Assembly (NCBI GenBank): GCA_017443945.1
Contig: JAFSXS010000009.1
Span: 1 to 45,570 of the forward strand
DNA length: 45,570 nt
Reading direction: 5' to 3'
DNA from: Synergistaceae bacterium
GTDB lineage: Bacteria > Synergistota > Synergistia > Synergistales > Aminobacteriaceae
The translations under genes and the position numbers were made by a program. This document shows positions 1-8,038 of the stretch, one piece after another. The number at the start of each line of letters is the position of its first letter. Positions within the stretch are counted from its first letter, which is position 1. The notes under the pieces are model-generated. The model was not told the origin of the DNA and did not search any database. It saw only the letters and a program-made list of their open reading frames with translations.

Positions 1-1116
1 CTTTTCAAAGAACATAAACTTATGGAGGCCGGAGAAATTCTTTTTAAGAATAATCCAATGTCCGCAGTTTGTTCGGAAGTCTGCAATCATGCAAAGCAAT
101 GCGCAGGACACTGCATAAGAGGCAAAAAAGACAGCCCTGTACATTTTTCTAGCATTGAAAATTATATTTCAGAAATGTATTTAGACAGAATGCCGAGTTT
201 TAAGCCTGAAATTAAAAAAAATAAACATGCTGCTGTGATCGGTTCCGGCCCGGCTGGTATCACTGTAGCTGTGATTTTAACATTGCACGGCTACCCGGTT
301 ACTATTTTTGAATGGAAAAGCAAAATCGGCGGCGTTATGCAGTACGGCATTCCCGAATTTCGGCTTCCTAAAAGCCTTCTTGACCGTTATGAACAGAGAC
401 TTGAAGAAATGGGTATTCAAATCAGACTTAACGCAACGATCGGAAGTGTTTTAATGATTGATGATTTATTCAGGGACGGTTATGCTTCTGTTTTTGTCGG
501 AACTGGTGCAGAAAGGCCGAGAACTTTGGGAATAAAGGGTGAAAGTTTGGGAAATGTCCATTACGCAATGAATTATCTTACCAATCCTAAGGCTCATCAT
601 TTAGGAAATAAAGTAGCAGTTATAGGGGTCGGCAATGCTGCTATGGATGTTGCGAGGACAGCTTTAAGAAACGGCACCAAAGAAGTTACGTTATATGCAA
701 TGGGAAAAGAAATCGCAGCAAGTTCAAGCGAGGTAGCCTACGCAAAATTAGACGGTGCAGAAATTGAAACGGGTATGCAGGTTCAAGAAATTACAGAACA
801 GGGGCCGGTCTTCAAGCGCACAATTTACGGCGAAAATGATGAGATTATCGGCACTGAAGATGAATTAATCCCGACTGAAGCAGACTCTACTATTATTGCA
901 ATAAGTCAAGTTCCGCGCGGGAAATTAGTACGCACTACAAGCGGTTTAATGGCTGCTGAAAATGGACTCTTAATCGTCGACGAAAATTTTATGACAACAA
1001 AGCCGGGAGTCTTTGCTGCCGGTGATGTTGTAACAGGTGCAAAAACTGTAGTTCATGCAGTAGAAGGAGCAAAGAAAGCAGCTGCTCACATGATCGAGTA
1101 CATGAAGACTCATTAA
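1..1116 (+). CDS. GltD-like NAD(P)H-dependent flavoprotein oxidoreductase, 5' end cut by window
   Basis: The reading frame is open to base 1, so the N-terminus lies outside the window. Counting from the first internal Met (base 22), four cysteines (C17, C21, C27, C31) form the [4Fe-4S] motif typical of the N-terminal domain of the glutamate synthase small subunit and dihydropyrimidine dehydrogenase. A first Rossmann motif, VIGSGPAG at residues 72-79, binds FAD; a second, VIGVGNAAMD near residue 200, binds NAD(P)H; the C-terminal GVFAAGDVVTG is the usual FAD-closing motif. Such proteins move electrons between NAD(P)H and iron-sulfur or flavin partners. It could be GltD, an NfnB-type subunit or a stand-alone homologue; the partner gene would lie to the left. 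The 3' end overlaps the convergent pbpC by 4 bp. Confidence 0.85.
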   Translation, partial: LFKEHKLMEAGEILFKNNPMSAVCSEVCNHAKQCAGHCIRGKKDSPVHFSSIENYISEMYLDRMPSFKPEIKKNKHAAVIGSGPAGITVAVILTLHGYPVTIFEWKSKIGGVMQYGIPEFRLPKSLLDRYEQRLEEMGIQIRLNATIGSVLMIDDLFRDGYASVFVGTGAERPRTLGIKGESLGNVHYAMNYLTNPKAHHLGNKVAVIGVGNAAMDVARTALRNGTKEVTLYAMGKEIAASSSEVAYAKLDGAEIETGMQVQEITEQGPVFKRTIYGENDEIIGTEDELIPTEADSTIIAISQVPRGKLVRTTSGLMAAENGLLIVDENFMTTKPGVFAAGDVVTGAKTVVHAVEGAKKAAAHMIEYMKTH

Positions 1117-3326
1117 AACAATCTATCTGCTTGAGACCTTTTTCCGGGCGTGAAGACTTTTACATTAACAATTGCGCTTCGTCCGTCAGAGTCAGCAGCA
1201 CTGATTATGTGTTCGCCGTCGGGTACGTCATGAAAAAATGTTGTCTCAGGCAATGACGTGCCTATATATTTCCCGTCAAGATACCACCAGACCCGTTTTA
1301 CTGCTCCTTCTGTCTTCATTGGGATTTTGCGTTCAATGTCGAACGGTGCAATAAAATACGACGCTCCCGGAATAGGTGAAATTATCTTCAAATCTGAATG
1401 TCTTGTGATTACACTTTTTGAAGGGCTGAACTCTGCCGGCATTCTCACGATTGATTGACCCGATTTTATACTATGCATATCGCACGGAAGAGTTTTTGTT
1501 ACGCCTTTAATGAACCATTCAAATTTTTTTACGGGACATAAGGCCGTCGGAGGTTTCCCAGAAAGTGAGCAGACCTCTTGCAAATATAAATCGTCGGGCT
1601 TATCGTACCATGTTGATTTAGGAGAGACAACGCGCAAAATTTTTACTGCAACAGGAGCAGAAGCCCTCGCACCAACAAGCCCCTCCCAAAAAGTTCCGTC
1701 GGGATTTCCTGCCCACACTACAACGGTGTAATCAGGAGTCCAAGCTGCTGCCCATGCGTCTCTAAGTCCGTAAGATGTGCCCGTTTTTAATGCGACTCTC
1801 CATTGACGGCCAAGAGTCCCCCGCGCAAATAAAGATAATTCGCCCTTGTGAGTCAAAATATCGCTTACAAGCCAGCAACCGGCCTCACTCGCAATTCTTT
1901 CACTTGTCTGCGTTGTATCCTGCAAAAATTTTAACTGTCTATGAATCCCAAGTGAAGCAATCGACGTAAAGGCTTCTAACTCTTCAAGCAATGTTACATC
2001 ACATCCGCCCAAAATTAACGAGTCGCCGTAATAATAAGCAGACTGGGACAAATGACTCAATCCCGCAGAACGCATTAACGCAAGCACATTATCAGAACCG
2101 GCCGCACGCAAGACTCTAGCAGCAGGAGCATTCAAAGACTCAGACAACGCAGCCCGCGCCGTTACAGCCCCGTGATATTGCAAATCGAAATTTCTCGGTG
2201 CACGTCCGGAAAACGCCATAGAAGTATCAGCTAACAAAGTTGATGGCGATAATATTCCCTGTTCAATCGCTGACAAGTAAGCAAAAGGTTTCAGAGTCGA
2301 CCCAGGCGAACGAGGAGCGCGCCCGCAATCAACCCATGAGGCCGAGTCAGCTTTGTAATTGAATCTTGCATTCCCTACCCATGCAGCTAAAGACGCAGAT
2401 TTATTCTCGACAATTCCGGCAGCAATCGTTATATCTCTGGGAAAATCATTCAATGATTGACGCAAAATAGCTTCAAGTTTCGTTTGCAGCTCTAAATTTA
2501 ATGAAGTCTCAAATTTTCTCGGTGCTCCTGGATTCTGTGATAAAACGAGTTCCGCAAAGTGCCAGGCTCTAGCAGGTAAATCAAATTTTCGGCGGGGTAA
2601 TTCTTCAAGTTTTGCGCGTCTTGCCTCGTCGTGTGTGAAAACTTTTTTGCGTTCCATGAGGGTTATAATTTCGTTGCGCCGTTTTCTTGCTGATTCCGGT
2701 CTTGTGTCAGGTCTGTAGAGAGTCGGCCCCTTCAGCATTCCGATTAATAAACACGCTTCACCGGGTGAAATTTGTGATGCAGATTTCCCGAAATAAATCA
2801 AGCTCGCAGCCTGAACGCCTCTGATATTACCGCCGAAAGGAGCACGATTTAAGTAGCACTCTAAAATTTTTTGCTTTGAGAGTTCGCGCTCTAACTTCAT
2901 GGCCATAATAAATTCTAAAATTTTTGTTGTCGGTGTACGTTTTCGGCCTTCTGATTCAGAAATTGCTAGTCTTATTACTTGACTCGTGATAGTTGACGCG
3001 CCTGAGACGACCCGACCCCTTGTAACGTCCTGAAAAACTGCCCGCAATAACGCAATAAAATCTACTCCCATATGATTATAAAATCTTCCGTCTTCAGCAT
3101 TAACGGCCACTAATGGGAGCCATTTTCCCATTTCGCTTAATGGTATGGGGATCTGCCATTCTGACGCGGGCGAGAGTCTAACGTGAAATAATTTCCCGTT
3201 CACATCATAGAACGCAGGCGATGCAAAAATTGTTGTAACCCTTTCCGGATTCACGTCAATATTTCCCCATAAGAGAGCAAACGCGCTTAAACCTGCAATT
3301 ATTACGAGCAATAGAAATTTTTTCAT
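1113..3326 (-). CDS. pbpC: Penicillin-binding protein 1C, bifunctional glycosyltransferase/transpeptidase
   Basis: This is a class A penicillin-binding protein that polymerises glycan strands and may cross-link peptidoglycan outside the inner membrane. One N-terminal membrane anchor (about residues 3-21) precedes the GT51 domain with its catalytic EDGRFYNH motif (E78) and GASTITSQ at 109-116. The transpeptidase domain carries SxxK at S343-K346, SxN at S397-N399 and KTG at 514-516, all intact. The C-terminal part, about residues 645-737, matches the BiPBP_C domain typical of PbpC. At 737 residues the length is normal. No strong ribosome site precedes the ATG; the upstream gene ends TAA AAC ATG, so translation is probably coupled to the Na/Pi transporter. 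Confidence 0.92.
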   Translation of the reverse strand: MKKFLLLVIIAGLSAFALLWGNIDVNPERVTTIFASPAFYDVNGKLFHVRLSPASEWQIPIPLSEMGKWLPLVAVNAEDGRFYNHMGVDFIALLRAVFQDVTRGRVVSGASTITSQVIRLAISESEGRKRTPTTKILEFIMAMKLERELSKQKILECYLNRAPFGGNIRGVQAASLIYFGKSASQISPGEACLLIGMLKGPTLYRPDTRPESARKRRNEIITLMERKKVFTHDEARRAKLEELPRRKFDLPARAWHFAELVLSQNPGAPRKFETSLNLELQTKLEAILRQSLNDFPRDITIAAGIVENKSASLAAWVGNARFNYKADSASWVDCGRAPRSPGSTLKPFAYLSAIEQGILSPSTLLADTSMAFSGRAPRNFDLQYHGAVTARAALSESLNAPAARVLRAAGSDNVLALMRSAGLSHLSQSAYYYGDSLILGGCDVTLLEELEAFTSIASLGIHRQLKFLQDTTQTSERIASEAGCWLVSDILTHKGELSLFARGTLGRQWRVALKTGTSYGLRDAWAAAWTPDYTVVVWAGNPDGTFWEGLVGARASAPVAVKILRVVSPKSTWYDKPDDLYLQEVCSLSGKPPTALCPVKKFEWFIKGVTKTLPCDMHSIKSGQSIVRMPAEFSPSKSVITRHSDLKIISPIPGASYFIAPFDIERKIPMKTEGAVKRVWWYLDGKYIGTSLPETTFFHDVPDGEHIISAADSDGRSAIVNVKVFTPGKRSQADRLF

Positions 3327-3329
3327 GTT

Positions 3330-4967
3330 TTATGCTTCTGAAGGTTTCTTTGTCTTGTCGAGCGATAAAATTTCCAGTGTGTAACCTGCTACATTATTGC
3401 TGTGATCGCCGATTCTTTCGAGATTGCTCAATAACGTTATGTAATTTACGCCTTTTTCGGGGTCGCATTCTCCCCTGTTTAAGCGTTCAATATGATTTTT
3501 GCGGTATTCTCGTTCTTGCTCGTCGATTCTTTTCTCGTAGTCGTAAATAACTTTCCAAGCCTTTGACGCGCTTTCTTCGCCGATTGACTCAAGTGATGTG
3601 CTGATTGCAAGAGTCGTAGTGTCGTACATGTCTCTAAATTCATTAATGGCTTCTTCTGATAAATAATTGTCCATGTAGTCGCAGCGTTCTATCAAATTTT
3701 CTGCTCTGTCGCCGATTCTTTCGAGGTCAAGCGATGCATTTACGTAACAGCCTAAAACGGTCGACACTTCGTCAGAGACTCCCTTTTGCCATATTTCAGA
3801 CGCATAACTTGAAATCGCACGGGTTAATTTGTTTACGCTTTCTTCGTAGTTGTCAAATTTTTTGCGCCTGTCCTCTAGTTTAGCTGCGTCGAACTCAAAG
3901 AATGATTTACGAATCAAAGTAAACATTTTTTCGATAATTGCTCCCATGTGAACTAACTCATCTTTGACGGCTGTAACTGCGCTTGCTGACGAGATATTTA
4001 TTAGCGTCGGGTCAAGATACATAACGTCTTCGGGCTTGTCTTCGGGTCTCAATGGGATAATTGCAGAAATTAATTTTGCGAGTAATTTCACGAACGGGAA
4101 AAATATAATTGTGTTGAGAACGTTAAAAATTGTATGAGCGTTTGCAATTTGTCTTGCTATGTCGGGTGAGCTCCAGATTATTATTTGCTTGTAAATCGGG
4201 ACTGCCAACAAAAATATAACGCTTCCGATTAAATTAAATAAAACGTGTGCCATTGCTGCCTGTTTTGCGGGTCTTGTTGCATTTAGCGAGACAACTACAG
4301 CCGTTAAAGTCGTTCCTAAGTTATCGCCTAAAATTATCGGTATTGCTGCATCAAGAGTGATTAACCCCTGAGACGCAAGAGCCATCGTCAAACCGATTGT
4401 AGCCGCGCTTGATTGTATAAGAATCGTTAAGACCATTCCGGCAATTACACCTGTTATGGGATTCTGTCCGAGCATTAAGAGAACGTCTTTATATTGCGCT
4501 ATTATGTGTGTTGCACCCTCGATAGTTTTCATTCCCATGAAAAGAAGTCCCAGACCTACAACGCCATTTGCAAAATATGAGAGTCTCTTTGTCCTGCTGC
4601 ACATTGAGAGAACGACACCAACTGCTATTAAAGGAAGTGCGAAGGCCTCAATCTTGAACGCGATAATTTGTGCAGTTACAGTTGTTCCGATGTTAGCTCC
4701 CATTATTATGCCTATTGCTTGAGTGAGATTAAGGAGTCCTGTATTAACAAAGCTGACTGTCATTACTGTTGTGCCTGTGCTTGACTGAATCAAAACTGTT
4801 ACGAGAATCCCGACAAATATTCCGCGTAAAGGAGTCTTTGTGAGAGTGCCTATTAACTGTCTCATTTTGTCGCCCGCGATAAATTGCAGAGCCTCACTCA
4901 TGAGTCTTATTCCGTATAAGAACAACGCAACACCGCCGGCAATGCTAAAAAATGTCTGAATGTCCAC
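3330..4967 (-). CDS. Na+/phosphate cotransporter family protein with C-terminal PhoU-like domain
   Basis: The N-terminal half holds two homologous blocks of membrane helices with the twin signature of Na/Pi type II cotransporters: QSSTGTTVMTVSFVN in the first block and QSSAATIGLTMALAS in the second. The C-terminal part, from about residue 330, is soluble, helical and acidic, like PhoU. Family members carry out sodium-driven phosphate uptake, or have uncharacterised roles as in YjbB of E. coli. I placed the start at a GTG at 4967 because AGGAGG (4979-4984) lies 11 nt upstream, whereas an in-frame ATG at 4988 has that site inside its own coding sequence. It heads a two-gene unit with pbpC. Confidence 0.88.
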   Translation of the reverse strand: MDIQTFFSIAGGVALFLYGIRLMSEALQFIAGDKMRQLIGTLTKTPLRGIFVGILVTVLIQSSTGTTVMTVSFVNTGLLNLTQAIGIIMGANIGTTVTAQIIAFKIEAFALPLIAVGVVLSMCSRTKRLSYFANGVVGLGLLFMGMKTIEGATHIIAQYKDVLLMLGQNPITGVIAGMVLTILIQSSAATIGLTMALASQGLITLDAAIPIILGDNLGTTLTAVVVSLNATRPAKQAAMAHVLFNLIGSVIFLLAVPIYKQIIIWSSPDIARQIANAHTIFNVLNTIIFFPFVKLLAKLISAIIPLRPEDKPEDVMYLDPTLINISSASAVTAVKDELVHMGAIIEKMFTLIRKSFFEFDAAKLEDRRKKFDNYEESVNKLTRAISSYASEIWQKGVSDEVSTVLGCYVNASLDLERIGDRAENLIERCDYMDNYLSEEAINEFRDMYDTTTLAISTSLESIGEESASKAWKVIYDYEKRIDEQEREYRKNHIERLNRGECDPEKGVNYITLLSNLERIGDHSNNVAGYTLEILSLDKTKKPSEA

Positions 4968-5050
4968 GCTAAAAATATCCTCCTGCATAAAATATTTTCT
5001 TGCCTTAAGTATAACAGATCGAGATTAATTACTTATTGGCACTAATAAAT

Positions 5051-5080
5051 TTGTTACAAAATGTTTTAGCATGATATACT
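5051..5080 (+). promoter_or_regulatory. Sigma-70 type promoter for the TRAP transporter operon
   Basis: TTGTTA (5051-5056) and TATACT (5075-5080) are separated by 18 nt. Transcription would begin near 5087, downstream of an in-frame ATG at 5071, which supports starting dctP at 5131. Confidence 0.6.
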
Positions 5081-5130
5081 TTACACAATTCCAAAAGTTT
5101 TTATATTTTATTAAGGGAGGAAAAATTTTT

Positions 5131-6129
5131 ATGAAAAAGTCTTTAGCGTTTATTCTTATGAGTGCGCTTATGTTGTCGTGTGTCAGTGCGTTTGCTGCTG
5201 ATTATGAAATGATCGTAGGACACGCACAACCCGAAGGCAACCCGCGTTATGTCTCAATGGAAAAATTTGCGGCAGATGTTGAAAGACTCACAGACGGACA
5301 TGTGAAAGTTACTGTATTTGGTAATGGCCAGCTCGGTACAGAAAAAGAAATGCTTGAACAGGTCGTACAAGGAGTCGTTCAGGGTATGCGCGGCGGACAG
5401 TTTGACTTCAGCCCAAGATTGTTAATGTTTACACTTCCTTTCTTGACGAACACACGCGCAGAAGTTACAGCATTATTGAAGAGCGACCTTGCTAAAAAAG
5501 TTTGCGCAGAAGCTGAGAAAACAACCGGCACAGTGATTATTAATCTTTGCGATGCGGGCGGTTATCGTCAGTTCTCAACAAACAAGCACCCCATCAAGAA
5601 GCCGTCTGATCTCGAAGGACTCAAGATGCGCACAAATGGAATGAAAACTATCGATATGACATTTAGAGCATTGGGCGCAACAACTACTACAGTACCTTAT
5701 GCTGATTTGTATATGGCACTCAAAACCGGTGTTGCTGATGGACAAGAAAATCCATGGGTCAACGTTGTCGGAATGAAATTCTATGAAGTGCAAAAATATT
5801 TTACCGGCGTAAATTATCAATTCCACCCAGATCCATTCTATGTAAACGCTGAGTGGTGGCATTCACTTCCCGAAGAATATCGTGCAGCAATCAGCAAAGC
5901 AGCTGAGGAAATGGGCGACTATAACGACGAACTCATCGATAAAAATTCAGAAGAAGCACGCCAGACAATTATAAAAAGCGGAGCAGAGGTTTATATGCCT
6001 ACAGCTGACGAATTAAAAGCGTTCAAAGAAGCAGCTCAACCGGTTTATAAACAGGTAGTCGAAGAGGGAATTTGTACGCAGGCAGAACTTGAAGAGATTC
6101 TTGCGATAGTTGCGGGAGCAAATAAATAA
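5131..6129 (+). CDS. dctP: TRAP transporter substrate-binding protein, DctP family
   Basis: This is the periplasmic solute-binding subunit of a tripartite ATP-independent transporter, which captures an organic acid and hands it to the membrane subunits. The start at 5131 has AGGGAGG 10 nt upstream and gives a clean signal peptide (MKKS, hydrophobic core, AFA-AD cleavage near residue 22). The mature protein shows DctP hallmarks: an early GHAQPEGNPR segment, the conserved Arg region in KMRTNGMKTIDMTFRALGA, and ADGQENPWVNV. It is 332 residues, normal for the family. The ligand cannot be told; C4-dicarboxylates, sialic acids and keto acids are all possible. A hairpin follows the gene before dctQ. 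Confidence 0.92.
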   Translation: MKKSLAFILMSALMLSCVSAFAADYEMIVGHAQPEGNPRYVSMEKFAADVERLTDGHVKVTVFGNGQLGTEKEMLEQVVQGVVQGMRGGQFDFSPRLLMFTLPFLTNTRAEVTALLKSDLAKKVCAEAEKTTGTVIINLCDAGGYRQFSTNKHPIKKPSDLEGLKMRTNGMKTIDMTFRALGATTTTVPYADLYMALKTGVADGQENPWVNVVGMKFYEVQKYFTGVNYQFHPDPFYVNAEWWHSLPEEYRAAISKAAEEMGDYNDELIDKNSEEARQTIIKSGAEVYMPTADELKAFKEAAQPVYKQVVEEGICTQAELEEILAIVAGANK

Positions 6130-6146
6130 CTTTTATGCAGAAAATG

Positions 6147-6175
6147 AGCGGGCTTTTTTCGGGGCTCGCTTTTTG
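6147..6175 (+). terminator. Hairpin plus T-run between dctP and dctQ
   Basis: AGCGGGC (6147-6153) pairs with GCTCGCT (6164-6170) through one G-T wobble, followed by five T. It sits inside the operon, so it probably terminates part of the transcripts and raises dctP relative to the permease genes. Confidence 0.65.
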
Positions 6176-6200
6176 TTTGCGAAATGAGGGAAAATTTTTC

Positions 6201-6695
6201 ATGAAGGATAATTTTTTAGAGAGAATTTATATCGGCATTGGTGCGGCGGCTATGGGATTGCTTGCCGGTCTTGTTATTTTTACGGTTATAGCGCGATATT
6301 GTTTTTCTCTGAGCTGGAAATCTGTATCAGAGTTCAATGTTACATTATTTGCTTTTACTACTTTCTGGGGGATGGGCGTTAATGTCTTGAAAGATGAGCA
6401 TGTTAGCATAACTATCTTGTCAGATAAATTCAGTCCTGCTGTAAAACGCTGGTTGAGCATATTAAACGGGATCATAGTTTTTATAGTCGACTGCGTGTTT
6501 ATAAATTATTCGTGGTTGTATGCTCAGAGAATGGGAAAGCAAATAAGTCAAGGGATGGAAATTCCAATGATATACATGTATGGGATCATGCCTGTATGCG
6601 GAATAATTTGCGCGTTATGCATAATAATAAAGATAATCCAGAATTATAAAGCTCCGTTATCAAAATTTGATGTGCAGGAAGGAGAAAATTTATAG
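6201..6695 (+). CDS. dctQ: TRAP transporter small permease, DctQ family
   Basis: This small membrane subunit has four predicted helices in 164 residues and joins the large permease DctM. Family features include the N-terminal helix with VIARYCFSLSW, then VSEFNVTLFAFTTFWGMG and the polar KDEHVSI segment. The start at 6201 follows GAGGG with an AAAATTTTTC spacer; an upstream in-frame ATG at 6135 would place the dctP-dctQ hairpin inside the gene and is unlikely. The stop codon abuts the ATG of dctM. Confidence 0.9.
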   Translation: MKDNFLERIYIGIGAAAMGLLAGLVIFTVIARYCFSLSWKSVSEFNVTLFAFTTFWGMGVNVLKDEHVSITILSDKFSPAVKRWLSILNGIIVFIVDCVFINYSWLYAQRMGKQISQGMEIPMIYMYGIMPVCGIICALCIIIKIIQNYKAPLSKFDVQEGENL

Positions 6696-7979
6696 ATGGT
6701 AATTGTATTTTTACTGCTTGGCCTGATAGTTTTTGCTTTTCTCGGTGTGCCTCTAGCTTTCTCAATAGGTGCATCATGTATAACGTATTTGTCTGCGGTG
6801 CGTCCGATGTTCTTAACTATGATGCCGCAACGAATTTGGAACGGCGTATACAGTGAATTAATGATAGCTATGCCTCTTTTCATGTTGGCTGGAGAATTAA
6901 TGAACACCGGCGGTATCACGAAAAGAATTATAAATTTCTGCATGGAGATTTTGAGACCCATACACGGCGGACTCGGTGAAGTTAATGTAGTTGGTTCCAT
7001 GATATTTGGCGGTATTTCCGGTTCATCAGTTGCGGACACGTCTGCGCTTGGAAGTATCTTAATTCCTGCGATGGAGAAAGAAGGCTATCCTAAAAGCGCG
7101 TCAGCTGGTATAACTGTAGCTTCTTCTACAATGGGAATGATTATCCCGCCTTCTACGCCGATGGTTGTTTATGCGATGGTATCGGGAGCATCAATCGGAG
7201 CTTTATTCATGGCCGGAGCTGTTCCGGGTATATTAATCGGAATATCGCAAACTGTGTTAGTTTTCTGGTTTAGTGTTAAAAATGGCTGGCACCCGAAGCA
7301 AATTCCTTTCTCAGCAAAAAGATTTTGGAGCGCAATGTTTGCGGGGATTCCTGCGTTGTTAATGCCTGTATTTATAGTTTTGTGCGTTTCCGGCGGTATC
7401 TGCACAGCGAGTGAAAGTGCTGGAGTTGCTGTCCTTTATAGCTTGCTGGTCGGGTTCTTCTTATATCGCGAGCTTACGTTAAAAGATGTCTGGACTGCAC
7501 TTAAGAAAACGTTAATAGCTTCATCATCGGTCATGTTAATTATCGGGTTCACGCAAATTTTCACATGGATATTAACGATTCAAAAAGTGCCTGAGATCGT
7601 AGCAAATTTCTTTATGAGCATGAATGTATCGCGCGTAGGAATCGCGTTAATGTTTGATGTGTTAATACTAATAATTGGAACGTTTATAGATGTAAGCCCG
7701 GCGATATTATTGCTTACTCCGATAATGCTTCCTGTTATGGAACATTTTGGAATCTCTGCGCTTCATTTTGGTGCAATGATGATAACGGGACTTGCTATCG
7801 GACTTGTAACGCCTCCTGTTGGTATGTGCCTTAACGCGTGCAACAAAATTAACCGTATGCCCGTAATAGATATTTTCAAGGGTGCAGCGCCTTATATCCT
7901 TTGCAATGTCATAGTGCTTATAGCGATAAGCATTTGGCCGGAACTCACTGCGTTTTTGCCGCGATTGTTGGGATATTAA
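6696..7979 (+). CDS. dctM: TRAP transporter large permease, DctM family
   Basis: This is the 427-residue main transport subunit, which uses an ion gradient to move the solute delivered by DctP. About a dozen hydrophobic segments are visible. Signature stretches include FLGVPLAFSIG near the N-terminus, ISGSSVADTSALGSILIPAM, TMGMIIPPSTPMVVYAM, and LVTPPVGMCLNACNKI near the C-terminus, all normal for DctM. It begins right after the dctQ stop, with GGAAGGAGAAAA as ribosome site inside the end of dctQ. It is the last gene of the operon and faces the hydrogenase genes tail to tail. Confidence 0.93.
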   Translation: MVIVFLLLGLIVFAFLGVPLAFSIGASCITYLSAVRPMFLTMMPQRIWNGVYSELMIAMPLFMLAGELMNTGGITKRIINFCMEILRPIHGGLGEVNVVGSMIFGGISGSSVADTSALGSILIPAMEKEGYPKSASAGITVASSTMGMIIPPSTPMVVYAMVSGASIGALFMAGAVPGILIGISQTVLVFWFSVKNGWHPKQIPFSAKRFWSAMFAGIPALLMPVFIVLCVSGGICTASESAGVAVLYSLLVGFFLYRELTLKDVWTALKKTLIASSSVMLIIGFTQIFTWILTIQKVPEIVANFFMSMNVSRVGIALMFDVLILIIGTFIDVSPAILLLTPIMLPVMEHFGISALHFGAMMITGLAIGLVTPPVGMCLNACNKINRMPVIDIFKGAAPYILCNVIVLIAISIWPELTAFLPRLLGY

Positions 7980-7991
7980 TTATTTATTGAT

Positions 7992-8028
7992 GGGCAGCAA
8001 GATAATTGCGTCTAACTACCTTGCGCCC
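7992..8028. terminator. Hairpin between convergent dctM and hydrogenase genes
   Basis: GGGCAGCAAG (7992-8001) pairs with CTTGCGCCC (8020-8028) with one bulged A. The flanking T-tracts are weak on both strands, so termination efficiency is uncertain. Confidence 0.4.
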
Positions 8029-8038
8029 GCTAATAATT

